Source: Amanita rubescens (lineage: Eukaryota; Basidiomycota; Agaricomycetes; Agaricales; Amanitaceae). Taken from it: a stretch of 64,000 nt of DNA. Below the pieces are notes generated by a model. It was not told where the DNA came from. It saw only the letters and a list, made by a program, of their open reading frames with translations, and made no database searches. How positions within the stretch are numbered: position 1 is the first letter of the stretch; each line of letters opens with the position of its first letter. The position numbers were made by a program, and so were the translations under genes. The DNA lies in contig WION01000042.1 in assembly GCA_015039365.1 (NCBI GenBank), forward strand, positions 219,073-283,072, read 5' to 3'. Positions 41,224 to 53,356 of the stretch are shown piece after piece.

Positions 41224-43085
41224 CTAGGTGGTAGTAGGTGCAAATTCTAACGACAGTTTGCCATCACGAGTTTTACGTGGAGAGACTGTGAAAGTATAAC
41301 CTGGAGATGGCTGCTCAACACGTGCAGACTCAGACGCGAGCTGAGCTAAGCCCGCTAAGGTGCCGAGTCCAGCGGCCCCCATACTAGCATGCGTAACTTG
41401 ATGTCCTTGATTGGTAGGCTGACCATCTGGACTTGCCAGATGTTTGCGTTGCTTAGGAGGTCTATGGGAAGAAGGAGATGCATCGGATGAGTTGGCCCTC
41501 TGGCTGGAATAAGATCGACGGCGGCGACGGCGATGAGATCGGCTCTTCTTGTGGGCCCGAGATGAGGATGGCCCAGCTCTAGCTTCAACTTCAGATCCAC
41601 TGGCAGAATACGAGTGAGACCTTGAATATGAGCGAGATCGTGAGTAAGAGTGGCGTCGACGATGTTGATGACGAGAGTGATACTGGAGACGCAACAACTC
41701 CAGTTTATGCTCCGCTTTATCCGCTCGGCGACCTGCTTCTTCACCACGGCGCCTCTCTTCATCGAGTCGATCAGTTAATGTATCAATCCGTGCCCGGAGG
41801 GATACAATCTATACGACTCTCGTCTCGCTCTCGTACGTTGCCAGGATCAAAGAAAGTGGTAATCTTCTCAAGAGCGCCTGTAGCGATTGCCATTCCACGA
41901 GGAGGCTTCTTGCTGTTGTCCGGACCGAGAGGATCAGATACACGGTAATTCTTTGTCGTCATGACTTTGGCTACTGGCGCACTCTTGCCAGCCGGACCAC
42001 GAGCCTTTGCTCGAGTATTCTTGACCTGCATATCTACATCCGAATCTGAGATCTCAACCGCATCATCGCCGGCATTTAAGACCCCCGAGTCACCGCTGGA
42101 GGCAAGTTCCGCATCACCAAGGGTCACAGTTGATGCACGAGTATTGATTGCCTCCTCGAGTTCCAATGCCTTGGTCAGCAACGCATCACGTTCACCAGTA
42201 CCCGTTGGCTTCTCGTGGGCTGTCTGAATCAGCTGCGGAGATTATGGTAGTAAGCATGAGTCATTCTGAGACCAACTTTAGTGCCATACCGTGTCAAACT
42301 TTTGCTTCAACGATTTTTTATCTCGTTCTTTGAATTCATTGGTGCGGGCCCATGAATTATAGTGGGCGGCAACTACCTGCCAGCTATCCCCACCAATTGG
42401 GACACGATCTTCTATAATCCGAAGCAGCATCTGAGTCTCGGGAGCCTGGAAGTTGCGTGAACCCTGAGGACGTCCACCTGCCTTGGCCTTTGTGGCATCA
42501 CCTTTTCGGGTCTTGCCACTTGCCTTTGTAGGCTTCTGTTTCGACTTTTTTGGTTTAGGCTCAGGCTCCGTGGCCAGGCCAAATTGCTCGTCATCTGATC
42601 CGAGCGGCAACTGATTATTTATTGAAGTAGCTATATGCGAACGTATAGTAGAGCCTGTAGAGGAATACACAGATTGATCCATGGCAGGTTGAGGGACAGG
42701 AGAGTGAGGGAGACTCGATGGGTCATGGAAGGCAGGAGGGTTGTAGTTCATATTGCCAAGATGAGGATATCGAGGATTCATGCTGAAGAATTCATCTTCG
42801 GTATGTTGAGCTACCATATGACCAAATCGGGGCCTCGGTCGTGGGGTCTGTAGCGCATTCAATTGCTTACAACCATGTTCTTTGCAGGGAAGGTAGTGCT
42901 ATACTCACGTGCGAACCGGCGTACATTGGACCGAGGCCAGACTGAGATGGCGCAGCAGGAGTGAACGTAGTCATGGCTCCATCATGGGTCTTGATTGGCG
43001 TGAATGTGGTAGCCGCACCATCATGAGTCCTGATTGGGTTTGGTGGTGAAAAAAAGCCGGAATGGCCAGCACCTTGCTGGTCCAT
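41224..43085 (-). pseudogene. Harbinger Myb/SANT-like accessory protein, probable frameshift
   Basis: Exons 43085-42909, 42865-42290 and 42232 onward (introns 43 and 57 bp). Residues about 190-250 form a Myb/SANT-like helix bundle (GGDSWQVVAAHYNSWA, ERDKKSLKQKFD) of the kind that helps Harbinger transposase bind TIRs and enter the nucleus. A basic region precedes it (PKKSKQKPTKASGKTRKG). After TTFFDPGN the frame must shift near 41805-41815 to reach a coiled-coil (RIDTLTDRLDEERRR) and the Arg/Ser-rich tail ending at 41224. The interval is too short (28 nt) for an intron, so I read it as a one-base indel. Confidence 0.6.
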
Positions 43086-43382
43086 ATTGCCGGTGTGGGA
43101 CTCAGCACTTGGGGGAAAGAAAGGAGGCAGCTACGATGTACATTGGCGGGTAAAGCTCAGATTATATAATCACAATATATGTTTTTCCGTCGTCTGAGGG
43201 CATCTGAGGCATCTGGGAAGGGGTCAAGAGGCCTCTTCAGATTTTGCAATCTGAGGACGCAGGGGATGGCAACGAATTTCCAATTTTGGTCGGCATCTCG
43301 GCTTGATCAGATTTTGATGGAATCTGAGGACCTCAGACGCCTCAGATCCTTACGGGAAGTCATCCAATAAGCCTCTGAATGC

Positions 43383-43702
43383 AGACATCCTACTAATACA
43401 TATGGTCGGGACCCGAAGAATCCTATGCATTAAGGGGGATATGCATTACTAAGGCACCAACCGTACAGTATCTATATTACCATCTTATACGCTTTAAACC
43501 GTATGCGTATAGGCCTTGGCATCCGGACCCCTGTATACAGTAACTATACAGTAGATAGAGGGTTACACAGTAATCATATATATGAGTGTTGTCGTGCATC
43601 ACGTCAAAAAAGACACAAATTTATTGGTCTGACTACGGGAGACTAGCAAAAGCATAGTTACTAGGGATGTGCATTAAGAGCCTATGCATTGGTGGGATGT
43701 CT
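43383..43702. mobile_element. MITE-like insertion in copy A
   Basis: 320 bp absent from copy B. Its ends are imperfect inverted repeats of about 18 bp (AGACATCCTACTAATACAT against AGACATCCCACCAATGCAT). It is AT-rich, with repeated ATGCATTA words. About 85 bp present in copy B are missing here, so the site was also rearranged. No clear target duplication. Confidence 0.5.
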
Positions 43703-43745
43703 ACTGTATTCCTTTTACTACTACCATGGAACAGGGCCAGCTAGA

Positions 43746-45333
43746 TTAATGCACAGATACCAGGTAGCTCGCCAAGTAGTCTTCAACGACTTTCTCCGAG
43801 TTATATTCGAATAGATGATCATTGATGGATTCGGGCAGAAGACCTGATACGCATTCTTAGCGCCTCGAATCTGGATCATGGAAACGATTGACTTACACAA
43901 GAGACGAACAGTTAGATCTCTTAACCATCTACCGATAATGCTCATCTCCCTTTTGCTGTCGCCTCTACGTTTTGCCAGGTCCAGAATTTTACTGACACGA
44001 GGTTTGCGTATGTCATTATACGCTTTAGCTGCATCTCGGAGGACGCTTTCAGGTACCTCTGTAACGGTCTTGGACTCGCGGGAGAGTAACTTTGCCAGCA
44101 ACAACGAATAGACAATCGCGTCCTCCGCTGCGCATGAAACACCTTGACCAGCATCTGGGGGCATGGCATGAGCAGCGTCGCCTAGAAGAACGATTCTGCC
44201 CGACTGCGTAGGTGTGACGTATGATTCCAGAAGCCTGGGAATAATGTATCTGGGGAGCAGGAGTACGGGAGTATGATGGCACACCAACGTATCGGCCACT
44301 TCCTCGGAAACGCACCCAAGCTCGATAATGCTCTTGAACACACCATTGGCTTCGCTCTTGCCTCCGTCTCTAGGAGATTTCCAAGAACCATGCAATTCAA
44401 GCAGTTTTTGCTTCACGTTCTCGGCATCTGCGATAGTTTTTGCTCGAGCGGATGAGAACGAGGGTTCAGGTGCTTCATAGGTGCCCCACCATTGTATAAA
44501 TGGGCCGTGTTTGATATGCTCGTTTGGAACGGAGCGAGGCGTACAGAGGGTGTAGCCGAAGAAGCCTTTGTCACCAAAGGTCATGACTACACCTTCCTCA
44601 TTCTTGCCTTCTTGCATCAAGCTATCCTTCAACGTTGATGGGAGTAGCGCAACTGGGATAAAGCCTCCAACACCCGTTAATCCCCTGGATTGAAATCATA
44701 TAGTCGCGCCGATATAAGCTTGACAGTAGAAACTTACTCATATTGGGCAGGGTATTTCCCTTGGAACAGCGAGTCTCTCACTCGACTTCTTATACCATCT
44801 GCACCGATAACGAGGTCAACAACTTCCTTCGCGCCGTCCGCATATTCCACCTCTACACCCTCGACGCCGAGTTCCTTGACAGCTACCACCTTCCGACCCC
44901 ATTCGATGCAAGCGTCTCCTCTCCCAAGCTCCTGGAACACTTGCATCAAGGCCTCAAATACCACGACACGCGGGACCATCACCATGCTAAAACCGTCATA
45001 GCGTTCCTTTCTTCCGCCAACCATAACGCCAAGGGTTTTCCCGGACGAAGATCTCAAGACGAACTTCTCAGAGCAGAATGATCGATCCGTGATGTATTGC
45101 GATGCTTTCGGGGATAAAGAATGGATTGCGCGGAGGCCATTTGGCGCTAGGCCGAGTCCTGCGCCTACGATAGTCGATGCGGATGCTAATGGAGATGCTT
45201 CGGGCCCTGAGAGGGAGGCATGAGATTCCACGAGTCGGACAGAGAGTGAAGGGACCAGAGGGAGGAGATGTTTGTATAGCGCGATGTAAGTGGACAGTCC
45301 GCCTATTCCGGCACCGACGATGAGAACTTTCAT
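43746..45333 (-). CDS. FAD-dependent monooxygenase, copy A
   Basis: Exons 45333-44738, 44684-43897 and 43843-43746 (introns 53 bp) give 493 residues in frame. Class A flavoprotein hydroxylase (salicylate hydroxylase-like, FAD_binding_3): Rossmann motif LIVGAGIGGLS at the N-terminus, IGADGIRSRVRDSL near residue 185, and GRIVLLGDAAHAMPPDAGQG near residue 355. It would use NAD(P)H and O2 to hydroxylate a small, probably aromatic, substrate that is not identifiable here. The last intron replaces an apparently open alternative tail; the spliced end YNSEKVVEDYLASYL is the more protein-like. No signal peptide. Protein identity to copy B is about 95 percent by eye. Confidence 0.85.
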
Positions 45334-45368
45334 CTTGGATGTTGGCTGGACCAGTGAAGAGGCTACCA

Positions 45369-46604
45369 GCCGTTTTTATGCAAGTTTGACTCTGAGCCAG
45401 CATGGTCTCGGCCTTCGGCTCAGTGCCAACGTCAGCGATGCGGCTGCCGGCAAGTGGCGCAGCGTTTGCGTAGTACACCTAGTAGGCTCATGAGGATCCC
45501 GATATACTTACGGCAAGCCTGAGTATGCCACTATAGGCTACAGCATTGTTGTTCCCACGTGGTTGACATCATGATCTTCGCCTGACCACGTTCATGCCGG
45601 CTGCACTCGTCATTTACGCTGTGGGATACGCAGTAGATCGTAAGTTACCTGTCATGTATTTCGTACCTGTATTGTGACGCCATGCCGCGCCGCACACGAA
45701 TGAGCCGAGTTAGCTAATCGTGATGCTAACCACTAAGTTTATTAATGAGGACATAGAGGAATACGCTCGGTGAATGTCATTCTTGCATTGGAAGGGATTA
45801 TTCAAGACCGGGGACAGAGGTAGTGCTGCTGTTATCAGAGCATCGAAGGCGGAAATTTCCCTCTACGTCACCTGTTCGGCATTGCATAAGGCCCCGGTAC
45901 TCAGCCAAGGATTTGCAAGTTTTCCGGTGACGGGACAAAGATTCAACTCAATCGCAAGGCGAAAAACTGGTGGATCGATGCTGGAAAACACCGGAGAACA
46001 CAGCTGATCACCTCCAATAACCAAATGTTATTTGATTGCTGCATGAACGCGCTAAATTATTACATCCTGTATTCATTATAATTGGCCGAGCCTGGGCCTG
46101 GATAAGCAGGCCCAGCGATTTTCTGTAAGTCACCGAGTTTTCTCAAGAATTTTCGATCCATTCTGACCATTAATCCCCCTTAGGCATTCCGGATACCCAT
46201 CGTTTTACGAGATTGGACATAAAACAGAATGACCTTTCCTTGAGTATACTGACTGCAGGATATTGGGAGCTAGAAGCCATTACGTTATGCCCACCTTACT
46301 ATAACTTAGTAGGAGGATGTGCCTATGCGTGAAGGGGATGCGAATAATCGCAAATGACATTGCAGTGCGATTTCTGGATTTTGCGTTGATAGCAGTTTGG
46401 GAAACCCCAGGTGCACCAGAGTTTCTTTTATGACGATGCGCTGAGCTTCTACCATATCCCAGAGCAGATGGACATGCCTCAAACATATTAGCTTAAGCGC
46501 GCCCGCGTCGAAAATGAATATTCCCTTCCTGGTACTAGGACTCGGTGGATGGACGGTGTATGCGAGAGGAGTCACGGCGGTCACACGGTCACAAATCTCC
46601 ACAC
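45369..46604. other. intergenic region without recognisable gene
   Basis: Only short chance ORFs on both strands. The last 45 bp (from GAGAGGAGTCACGG at about 46564) are shared with the flank of the Crinkler fragments in copies A and B. Confidence 0.5.
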
Positions 46605-49600
46605 ATGGGTACCCCAGGCCAGGGCGGCTTTGTCTGGCTCAATTGCCTTATCGAAGACGGATATAGGGTCTTTCGAGTAAACGTGGGGCTCGATGACGTG
46701 GTTGATGGCGTGAAGAAAGCTATACAAAGCGAGCGGGCACTGAGTATCTTAGAGAATGTTGATCCTTACACTCTAGAATTGTGGAAGGTGAGCCCCATTA
46801 ATGACTTACGATGTGAAGTGACATTGCTCTTCTCAGCCCAAGGACCCTATCGCTGCACAGCCAGGCAAGACTTTGGCTGCACGTATCGGGTCCCTGGAAG
46901 GTGGTCTTTCGGAATTTGCTGTCATATTAGAAACTACGGACCACGTCTTCAATATCTTTTTCAATGTCGCCTCCCGAGGGTGAAATCCACATAATTGTAA
47001 AGGCCCCGGCCACTGGTTAGTGTGATTAGATCTCCACGGTTGAGCATTACTGAGGAAAAAACTGCCTCGTTTGCTGATTCGTTGCTCTTTTGTCACTTGC
47101 GCCATCTTCTATCCTTGGTTTCAAATCCTACGTACCTTGTGCCACCCCTCATCCATCCATCTCCACCGCTCATTCCTAACGTCCATTTTCCTTCTTTGCC
47201 TTCCAATCCCACCTCTCCCGCGCGTTCACCCCCTTTTTCCTTTTTCCCGATCCCGACCTTTCTTCCCGGATCCTCCTCGTCTAACCTATACCAAATGACG
47301 GTCGCCTATCCCGACGCCGCCTAAATATGAATGTCTTATCAAGCTGGCTGCCATGAACTCTCTCTCTCTGCCTTATATTATGCCTCTCACACATTCTCCT
47401 GCTCGTGTACATGTTCTCCAGCATCGTCAGAGCGTCCTACTAAACGACCTCGTCTCGATAATGCACCGCCGCACACCCCGCCTCCTAAGATACAAGCAGG
47501 AACGGTTGAAACCGAACGTTCACCCCCGCGCCTCACCCGCCAAGAGGCGGAAGCTAAAATGGTCGATGCATTTGCAGGCTTTGAGAATTATATTGATCAC
47601 TTGGCCACTGGGAAATTGGATGTATATATCGACTCGATCAAATGTGAAGACAAAGTTACAGACTTGGGGGTGGTTCTGCCCCTTCCCCCAATTCTTCTCA
47701 TTCATGGACTCGGCAAGCATGCAGATCAGGAACGAATCGAAGAGCTGTTCAAGCGTGATAGATGTGATACAGTGTTCGTGGTGCCGGGATAATTGTGAAA
47801 ATAATTAATTCTAACCTTGCTCTTTCTAGCCATCTATTTAGCGTCTCTGGCTCGGGTAAAACGCGCCTTTCACTTGACGGTCTTTGCTCTCACTGGGGCC
47901 TTTATATTTCGTGCAGGACTGTGCAAGGAACAGCATCTGGCTCGAACGACTTCGAGGAAGCGACGGAAATATTGCAAACTATGAGTACTTGGAGCGACAA
48001 ATCTCCGGACCTCTCCAATAACACTCCTCCTGCTCGGCGCATCTTTGCAATGTTGTTGTGTGCGCGTTTCTTTATCTTCAAGCAACTTGTGCAACACTTC
48101 CCTGTTAACACGAAAGTCAAGGATGCTCAACGGCGATGGGTCTTTGCCCAAGTTTTGCCTCCCTGTTTGTCGGATGGTGGCAAGGACCTCTTTGTCGAAG
48201 TGCTTCGGGCCCTTCGGGGTGCTGAAACTCAAATTATGCTTGATATCATTCGCTCCTCACTCCGTGACATCAGGACCGGGAGAAAAGATCTGTTTCCTAT
48301 GGAAGGTAACACACCTCTATTCGTCGTGATCGACGAGGCACAGGTGGCTGCTGAGCGTCTAAAGTTCTTTCTCTCTGGGTCAGGGACCAGTCGGCGCCCC
48401 ATTCTTCGTGAAATGGTTAGCTTCTTTGAGTCCGAAAGGTTCTTCAAAGGGATCATTCTTTCCGGAACTGGTTTGTCGATGGAAAAGGTGAAAGGTGCGG
48501 TGGTTTCTCTTTCCGCAAAAAAAGCACCAAGCGACAGAATCTTCACCGATGTTGGGTGTTTCACGAGGGACGATTCTTCTCAAGAGACCTATATTAATCG
48601 GTACCTCAATCTCTCCAAGGACAACATCTCAGATCGGCGATTGTTGGAGCGCATGAAGTACTGGTTTTGTGGCCGGTATGTCTATTATTCGGGTCTACAA
48701 GATTCCGTCTCATCATTTATAGTTACCGCCTGACAGCGAGCCTTATTGAGCTTTTTCTCCACCAGTCGGCAAATCTCTCGCCCCACCGTGTCCTCACCTT
48801 AAACGCGTGACTGGATTCAAGATTACTGATGCAATCGATCTGGAGGATGGTGAACCACCTATTTCATCCGAGTTGGAGAGGACGATCAATGATTACCAAC
48901 CACTTACTGAATTGGACCGCCTTTTCGAACCACCGGAATTACCAAATAGTCAGTGTAATATCTCTTTTACTGATTCATGGATTGACCGTGTATTTAATAG
49001 GGGTGGAATTGATAGAATGCCTAGTTGACGCTCTTATGCGGTGGACTTTAGGAAGCGTACTTACGTCCATTCTCAATGAACGCGATATGCACGACATGAT
49101 TGCGTTGGGTGTAGGTTTTTTAGACAAGATGCCAGGCATCCGTACATTCGATCCTAACGTGACCCATCCTGTGTACATTTCCGAACCACTGGTAGTTCTC
49201 TCCCTCAGCTCGCTTTTTGGAAAGCGGGATTGGACGTCGAGGAAGAACTGGATGGTTAGATCATTTCGCCCTACTGCCAACCGTTCGTCACTCGGATTTG
49301 TGCTTGAACAGGCCCTGCTTCTCGTGCTCATGGAAAAATTTGGGGGGAAGTCTAGTCGTCTTGCAGACGTCTTCCACTGCAGCGAGAAATTAGGGTCGAT
49401 GAAGTTTACCTTAGTCTCCCTGAAGCGTGTCGCTGGCAATGTAATGCAGAGCCGCCCAGTATCATGGGATGAAGGCAGTTCCGATCGCTTGGGTCTCAAG
49501 GCTCAATCGCCCACAGACGTTCTCAAATTTTTGGAAGATCCAGATGGAAAGGCCTTTCTTTTTCCGGACACCCACATGGGCGGTGACTTGTTGTGTGTCC

Positions 49601-49824
49601 TTCAAAACACAGAGACAAGAGAGCTGATTCTTGTTGCAATTCAATCAAAACTTACACCAAACCTCATTGCCGGGATCTGGCAAAAGGCCCTCAATTCTGT
49701 TACACCCGAATTGTTCTACATGGTAGGTATCATACTTTGTAATCCCCGTCAGCCTCTACCCTTATTTTGACGTTCTACTGTTTGTGACAAGGTCCATGGA
49801 GACTTTGTGGGGATAAAACATTGA
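46605..49824 (+). pseudogene. Crinkler-type protein: ubiquitin-like header, P-loop NTPase, PD-(D/E)XK-like end
   Basis: The most complete of three related loci. Exon 46605-46787 encodes the CRN header (FVWLNCLIEDGYRVFR, VDPYTLELWK); a 49-bp intron leads to PKDPIAAQPGKTLAARIGSL. The NTPase follows, with P-loop SVSGSGKTRLSL (about 47840) and Walker B LFVVIDEAQVAAE (about 48330). Intron 48949-49000 leads to the C-terminal region, where MGGDLLCVL...LVAIQSKL fits a PD-(D/E)XK nuclease core. Apparent breaks: a one-base shift near 46968, an unresolved junction near 47780-47830, a shift near 48803, and an early end at 49824. A 0.4-kb pyrimidine-rich stretch (47014-47422) must be an intron or insertion. 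CRN proteins act as nuclear effectors or in conflict systems; activity here is doubtful. Confidence 0.65.
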
Positions 49825-52309
49825 ACGGGAACCCACACTCAGTCTCGTATAGTAAAGTAACAGCCGGCAAGTTCCTCACCAGGCGGTGGGTGTATCCATC
49901 ACAGAAACGAGAGTAGGACGTACATTCGACAAATATATCGTTGTGCACAGGTAGAGGAGCATTAACGTCACACGCTTCTTATGTTTTATACCTGCATTCT
50001 AGTAGAGATGAACATTGAAGCGGAAAACAGGATATGTTTCTTGATACGGCGAGTCAGTTTGCATCCCATACATAATGGAAAATAATGGAAAAGCCCGTAA
50101 AGGAGAAACCGATCTTCACCTTCGTTGATACGAGGCGCGAAACGAGGGTATTCTGTAAATCGAAGTTAGCGAGAAGTCGAGAGATGTATGGTATGGAAGT
50201 GCTCACCAGCCAGCCAGCGTTGACCACTTTTTCTCGAACGTCTTGTTTTCAATCTCCTCCGGTGTCTGCAAAGGTTCTAGAACTGAACTTCGGCATCACT
50301 ATTCAAGCTATACGGCACACGGGTGGAAAACGGAGACAGCCAGAAGGGTCCAGCACTTATTAGTTACTACGAATCGTATGTTCGTCTCTTTCTATATATC
50401 GACCCCCTTCCGCAGGGTCCTCCATTCAGGTTGCCAACATCCTTGCCAATCCACATCTGGGGCCCGTCCACCACGGTCCAGCCAAATGCGACCTCAACGT
50501 GTAAAGTCCACATTAGTGCTATCTCCCATCCGAGTCGACAAACGTCAAGATATTCTTCTTTTCGCGAGATTCGCGACAAAAATCCAGTTCTACCGACTCT
50601 TGACTCTTGACGTAGCCCGGGATTCCTAAACCATCCGTGCTACGAGTCTCGAGTGCTTCCTTTTGACTATTTTTCCGCTGCTTACTAGATCGCTACACAG
50701 ATCCGACACTCCCTCTTTCAGCTCTCCTTCAGCGAGAACCTGCCGTTTTTTCTTCTTAATATATACCACATACTATTTTTACACAGATAAGTACTTTAAA
50801 GTTTACATAGATGACGACACTGGTCAACGCACTGGCCGGACAACCTTACCAAGAATAAAAGGGTTTGGTGATGATTGCAGTAAAGTTTGCGAAGAACGTT
50901 CAACGAACTGCCTACTGCGAGTCGGTCAGTACCCGTCTTTTTCATGCCTCGGTTCTAACCAAATCGCGCTTAGAATCTCGCTTATCTGCATCACCGCCAT
51001 CAACCGTTACCGCCGCAAGCAGTAGTTCCAAGAATGTATAAAAAACAATGTCGCCCTCCCCACGTGCATCATCGTGCCACCTGCTGGCGGGAAACCCGAG
51101 TATCCCAACCATCGAGGTAACAGCCGCTCATGCTCACGATTCTCCAGTCGCTCCAGCAGGAGCTGTCTGTCGACAAGATGCAATGGGGACACCAGGATCT
51201 GCGGTTGATGCTGCTTCACAGCGATCCCACCGTCATCATCCTCATAGACTATGAGAGGATCCTTTCATCAGCTCTATCCCTCAACAAACGAACCCACGCT
51301 GCACTCAATTCAGCAACAATAGCAATAGCGACAGCCTCCATGACAGCAACATGTCAAACCCGTCCTTTTTATCGGACGGGCAGTACCACCATCCAGGACG
51401 ACACCAGACGCTGAGCCGACTGAGACCTCACAGAAGCCAAGACCGGAGCTGCAGAAGATCATCCTCATCCACACCTTCACCGTCTCCGAACCGATCCGCC
51501 AGCCACAGCCCACATATGCGGATGATGAGATGAAGTAATCGACAGGAGGCGTGGTGCGCTCTGGTTTTCCTTTTTCCTGTGTGCTATCTGCTCCCTCCCT
51601 CTCTTTCGCTCTCGCTCTCGCGCTCTGGTCGATGGTGCACCCACCTATCCAACATCACCACCACAATACTCCCTTTCAGACAGTCCGCTCCTCACGATCA
51701 CTGCACCACCGTGCCGGAGTGAGCGTAATGGCCTCCAGGAGCTTCTTCAAGTCCGCCGTATAGATTGCAAACCCGAACCTCATCAGTAGCCTCACGTGAA
51801 CGGCCCCGGGAGACGATATGAGCAGCGGGTTCAATGGCGACACCTCAAAGTCCACCTAGGAGCCTATTGTCGGTTTTGGTGAGGTACAGCAGGCGGCAAA
51901 GGTCGCCTGGGACGAAGACTGAACGCAGGTGCGGACGATAATCAAGGGAGAGTTCACCCGCATCTAGATATTAAGTAATTCCACCTCGTCGTGTCCCCTC
52001 TCCGTATTAGTCTGCAAGTTTCGATGTATAATATATATGTCCCCGTCGTTTTTTTGTATTTGAACTATTTATTATCACTACAGTTAGCTACGAATTTTTA
52101 TATCTATTGTTTCCACTGAATTAACATAGTGACATGATGTCCAACTACCCAGTGATCAGAGAGCCGTCCCCAAATGGTCCCTCGCTGAGTCCTCCCCCGC
52201 GCTCCTCGCTCCTACACTCCCTCGTCATTGCATTCCACCTCCTTCCACCTCTCCTAGTTAGACTGGCATGAGGCGGATGCGAGGCAGCAAGGCAGACCTA
52301 GAGTGACAT
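49825..52309. other. intergenic region, no gene assigned
   Basis: Several ORFs of 60-130 codons overlap in different frames (for example 50085-50363 and 51130-51414), none with a motif or a convincing intron plan. A long Thr/Ser/Ala-rich frame at 51050-51540 could be a relic exon. Unresolved. Confidence 0.35.
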
Positions 52310-52915
52310 GGTTGATGCATCAGTTTTGCAGGATAACGGTCTGACGCATCGCATACCAATGGGAGCAGGCAGGAAGCTGGTGGGCGGGAAGCGGGCGCGT
52401 TGGGCTAAGACTTAAGTTGATGCATCAGTTTTGTGGGATGGCCGTTCTGATTGTCGCAAAGTTCAAACTCGCGGGAGTGGGACAGCTATCCTGATGTATC
52501 AATTTTGCAGGATCGGACAGCTGTCTGATGCATCACGTACCAATGGGGGTGAGCGGGAAGCGGGCGCGTCGGGCTAAATTGATGCATCAGAAGTTTTGCG
52601 GGGGCAGCTGACAGCCGCCGTCTGATGCATCACAAATGGGCGGGAAGACTGCGGGAAGGCGGGCAGAATTGAATGTCCTGATGCATGGCACGTACCAACT
52701 TTGGGAGCCAGCAGGAAGGCAGGTGGCGGGAAGCGGGTGTGTCAGGCTAAGTTGATGCATCAATGCATCAGCTTTCAGGATGGCAGTTGTCTGATGCATC
52801 ACGTACCAATAATGGGAGCTGGCAGGAAGGTGGCGGGCGCATGACACATCGGCCTAAATTGATGCATCACTTTTGCGGGATAGCCGCCATCTGATGCCAC
52901 ATCACAAAGAGCAGT
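52310..52915. repeat. degenerate minisatellite with TGATGCATCA boxes
   Basis: About six irregular units of 75-150 bp. Each has the palindrome TTGATGCATCA, TTTTGCGGGAT-like, GTCTGATGCATCACGTACCAATGGGAG-like and GGCGGGAAGCGGGCGCGTCGGGCTAA-like segments, split here for length. The palindrome occurs more than ten times, often at both ends of a unit. No coding potential. Confidence 0.75.
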
Positions 52916-53356
52916 GGTGGGAGCCGGGGTGGGGCATTAGATACTGTAGGCTGTAATTACAGGGTTTTTGGCCTTAGAGAATAGACTGTAATTAGAGTAG
53001 ATAATGGATGATTCTGACACCTACGGCTGAGGTCCTAGTGTACTTGATGCACGGTTTGAGAGTGAGCATCATTTTTGCTTTAGTACATGTCATGGGGAGC
53101 GATTCAGCCATTCATAAGTACATATAGGAAGCGCGAAGCTCCTTTGCCCGAACTATGTATATGAGGGCCCGAGCCGAAGATGGGGCCGAGTCTTCCTGAC
53201 ACTGATTCCCCTCGAACAGGCCCGAATTCCCGGGGTTGCCCGGGCCACACATGTCGGAGCTCCTACTACATCTGATATAAGTATCATCTTTCGTTCCCGC
53301 ATCCCCTGGCAACGTGCATCAAACAATCGTTACAGTATCGCCAACGTTCACAACAA
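52916..53356. other. non-coding spacer
   Basis: No gene seen. It contains paired TGTAATTACAG / TGTAATTAGAG words near 52950 and 52990. Confidence 0.4.

Larger units (their letters stand above)
31539..43365 (+). mobile_element. PIF/Harbinger DNA transposon, 11.8 kb including a nested chromovirus
   Basis: Terminal inverted repeats of 45 bp with one mismatch (GGATGACTTCCCGTAA...) lie at 31539-31583 and 43321-43365, flanked by AAT at 31536-31538 and 43366-43368. Copy B of the segmental duplication shows the empty site (AGAAG-ACT-AAGCC). It carries a DDE transposase gene on the plus strand and a Myb/SANT-like gene on the minus strand, the standard two-gene content of the superfamily. The native element is about 3.7 kb once the chromovirus and one target duplication are removed. 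Confidence 0.9.
43366..45368. repeat. segmental duplication copy A, right part
   Basis: Continues copy A after the Harbinger element and matches 61636-63413. Homology ends just upstream of the monooxygenase start codon. Confidence 0.9.

Noticed and set aside
43746..43920. Unspliced C-terminus of the monooxygenase
   Set aside because: A 53-bp intron with GTAAGT donor and TATCAG acceptor gives a more protein-like end in both copies, with identical exon lengths.
46280..46602. Minus-strand ORF that could pair with the Crinkler gene as the HNH gene does in copies A and B
   Set aside because: No HNH motif or similarity to the HNH gene; appears to be a chance ORF.
47795..48733. Independent ATPase gene starting at GTG 47795
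   Set aside because: The ORF is the NTPase part of the Crinkler gene; header and C-terminal parts lie in adjacent frames and match the same family.
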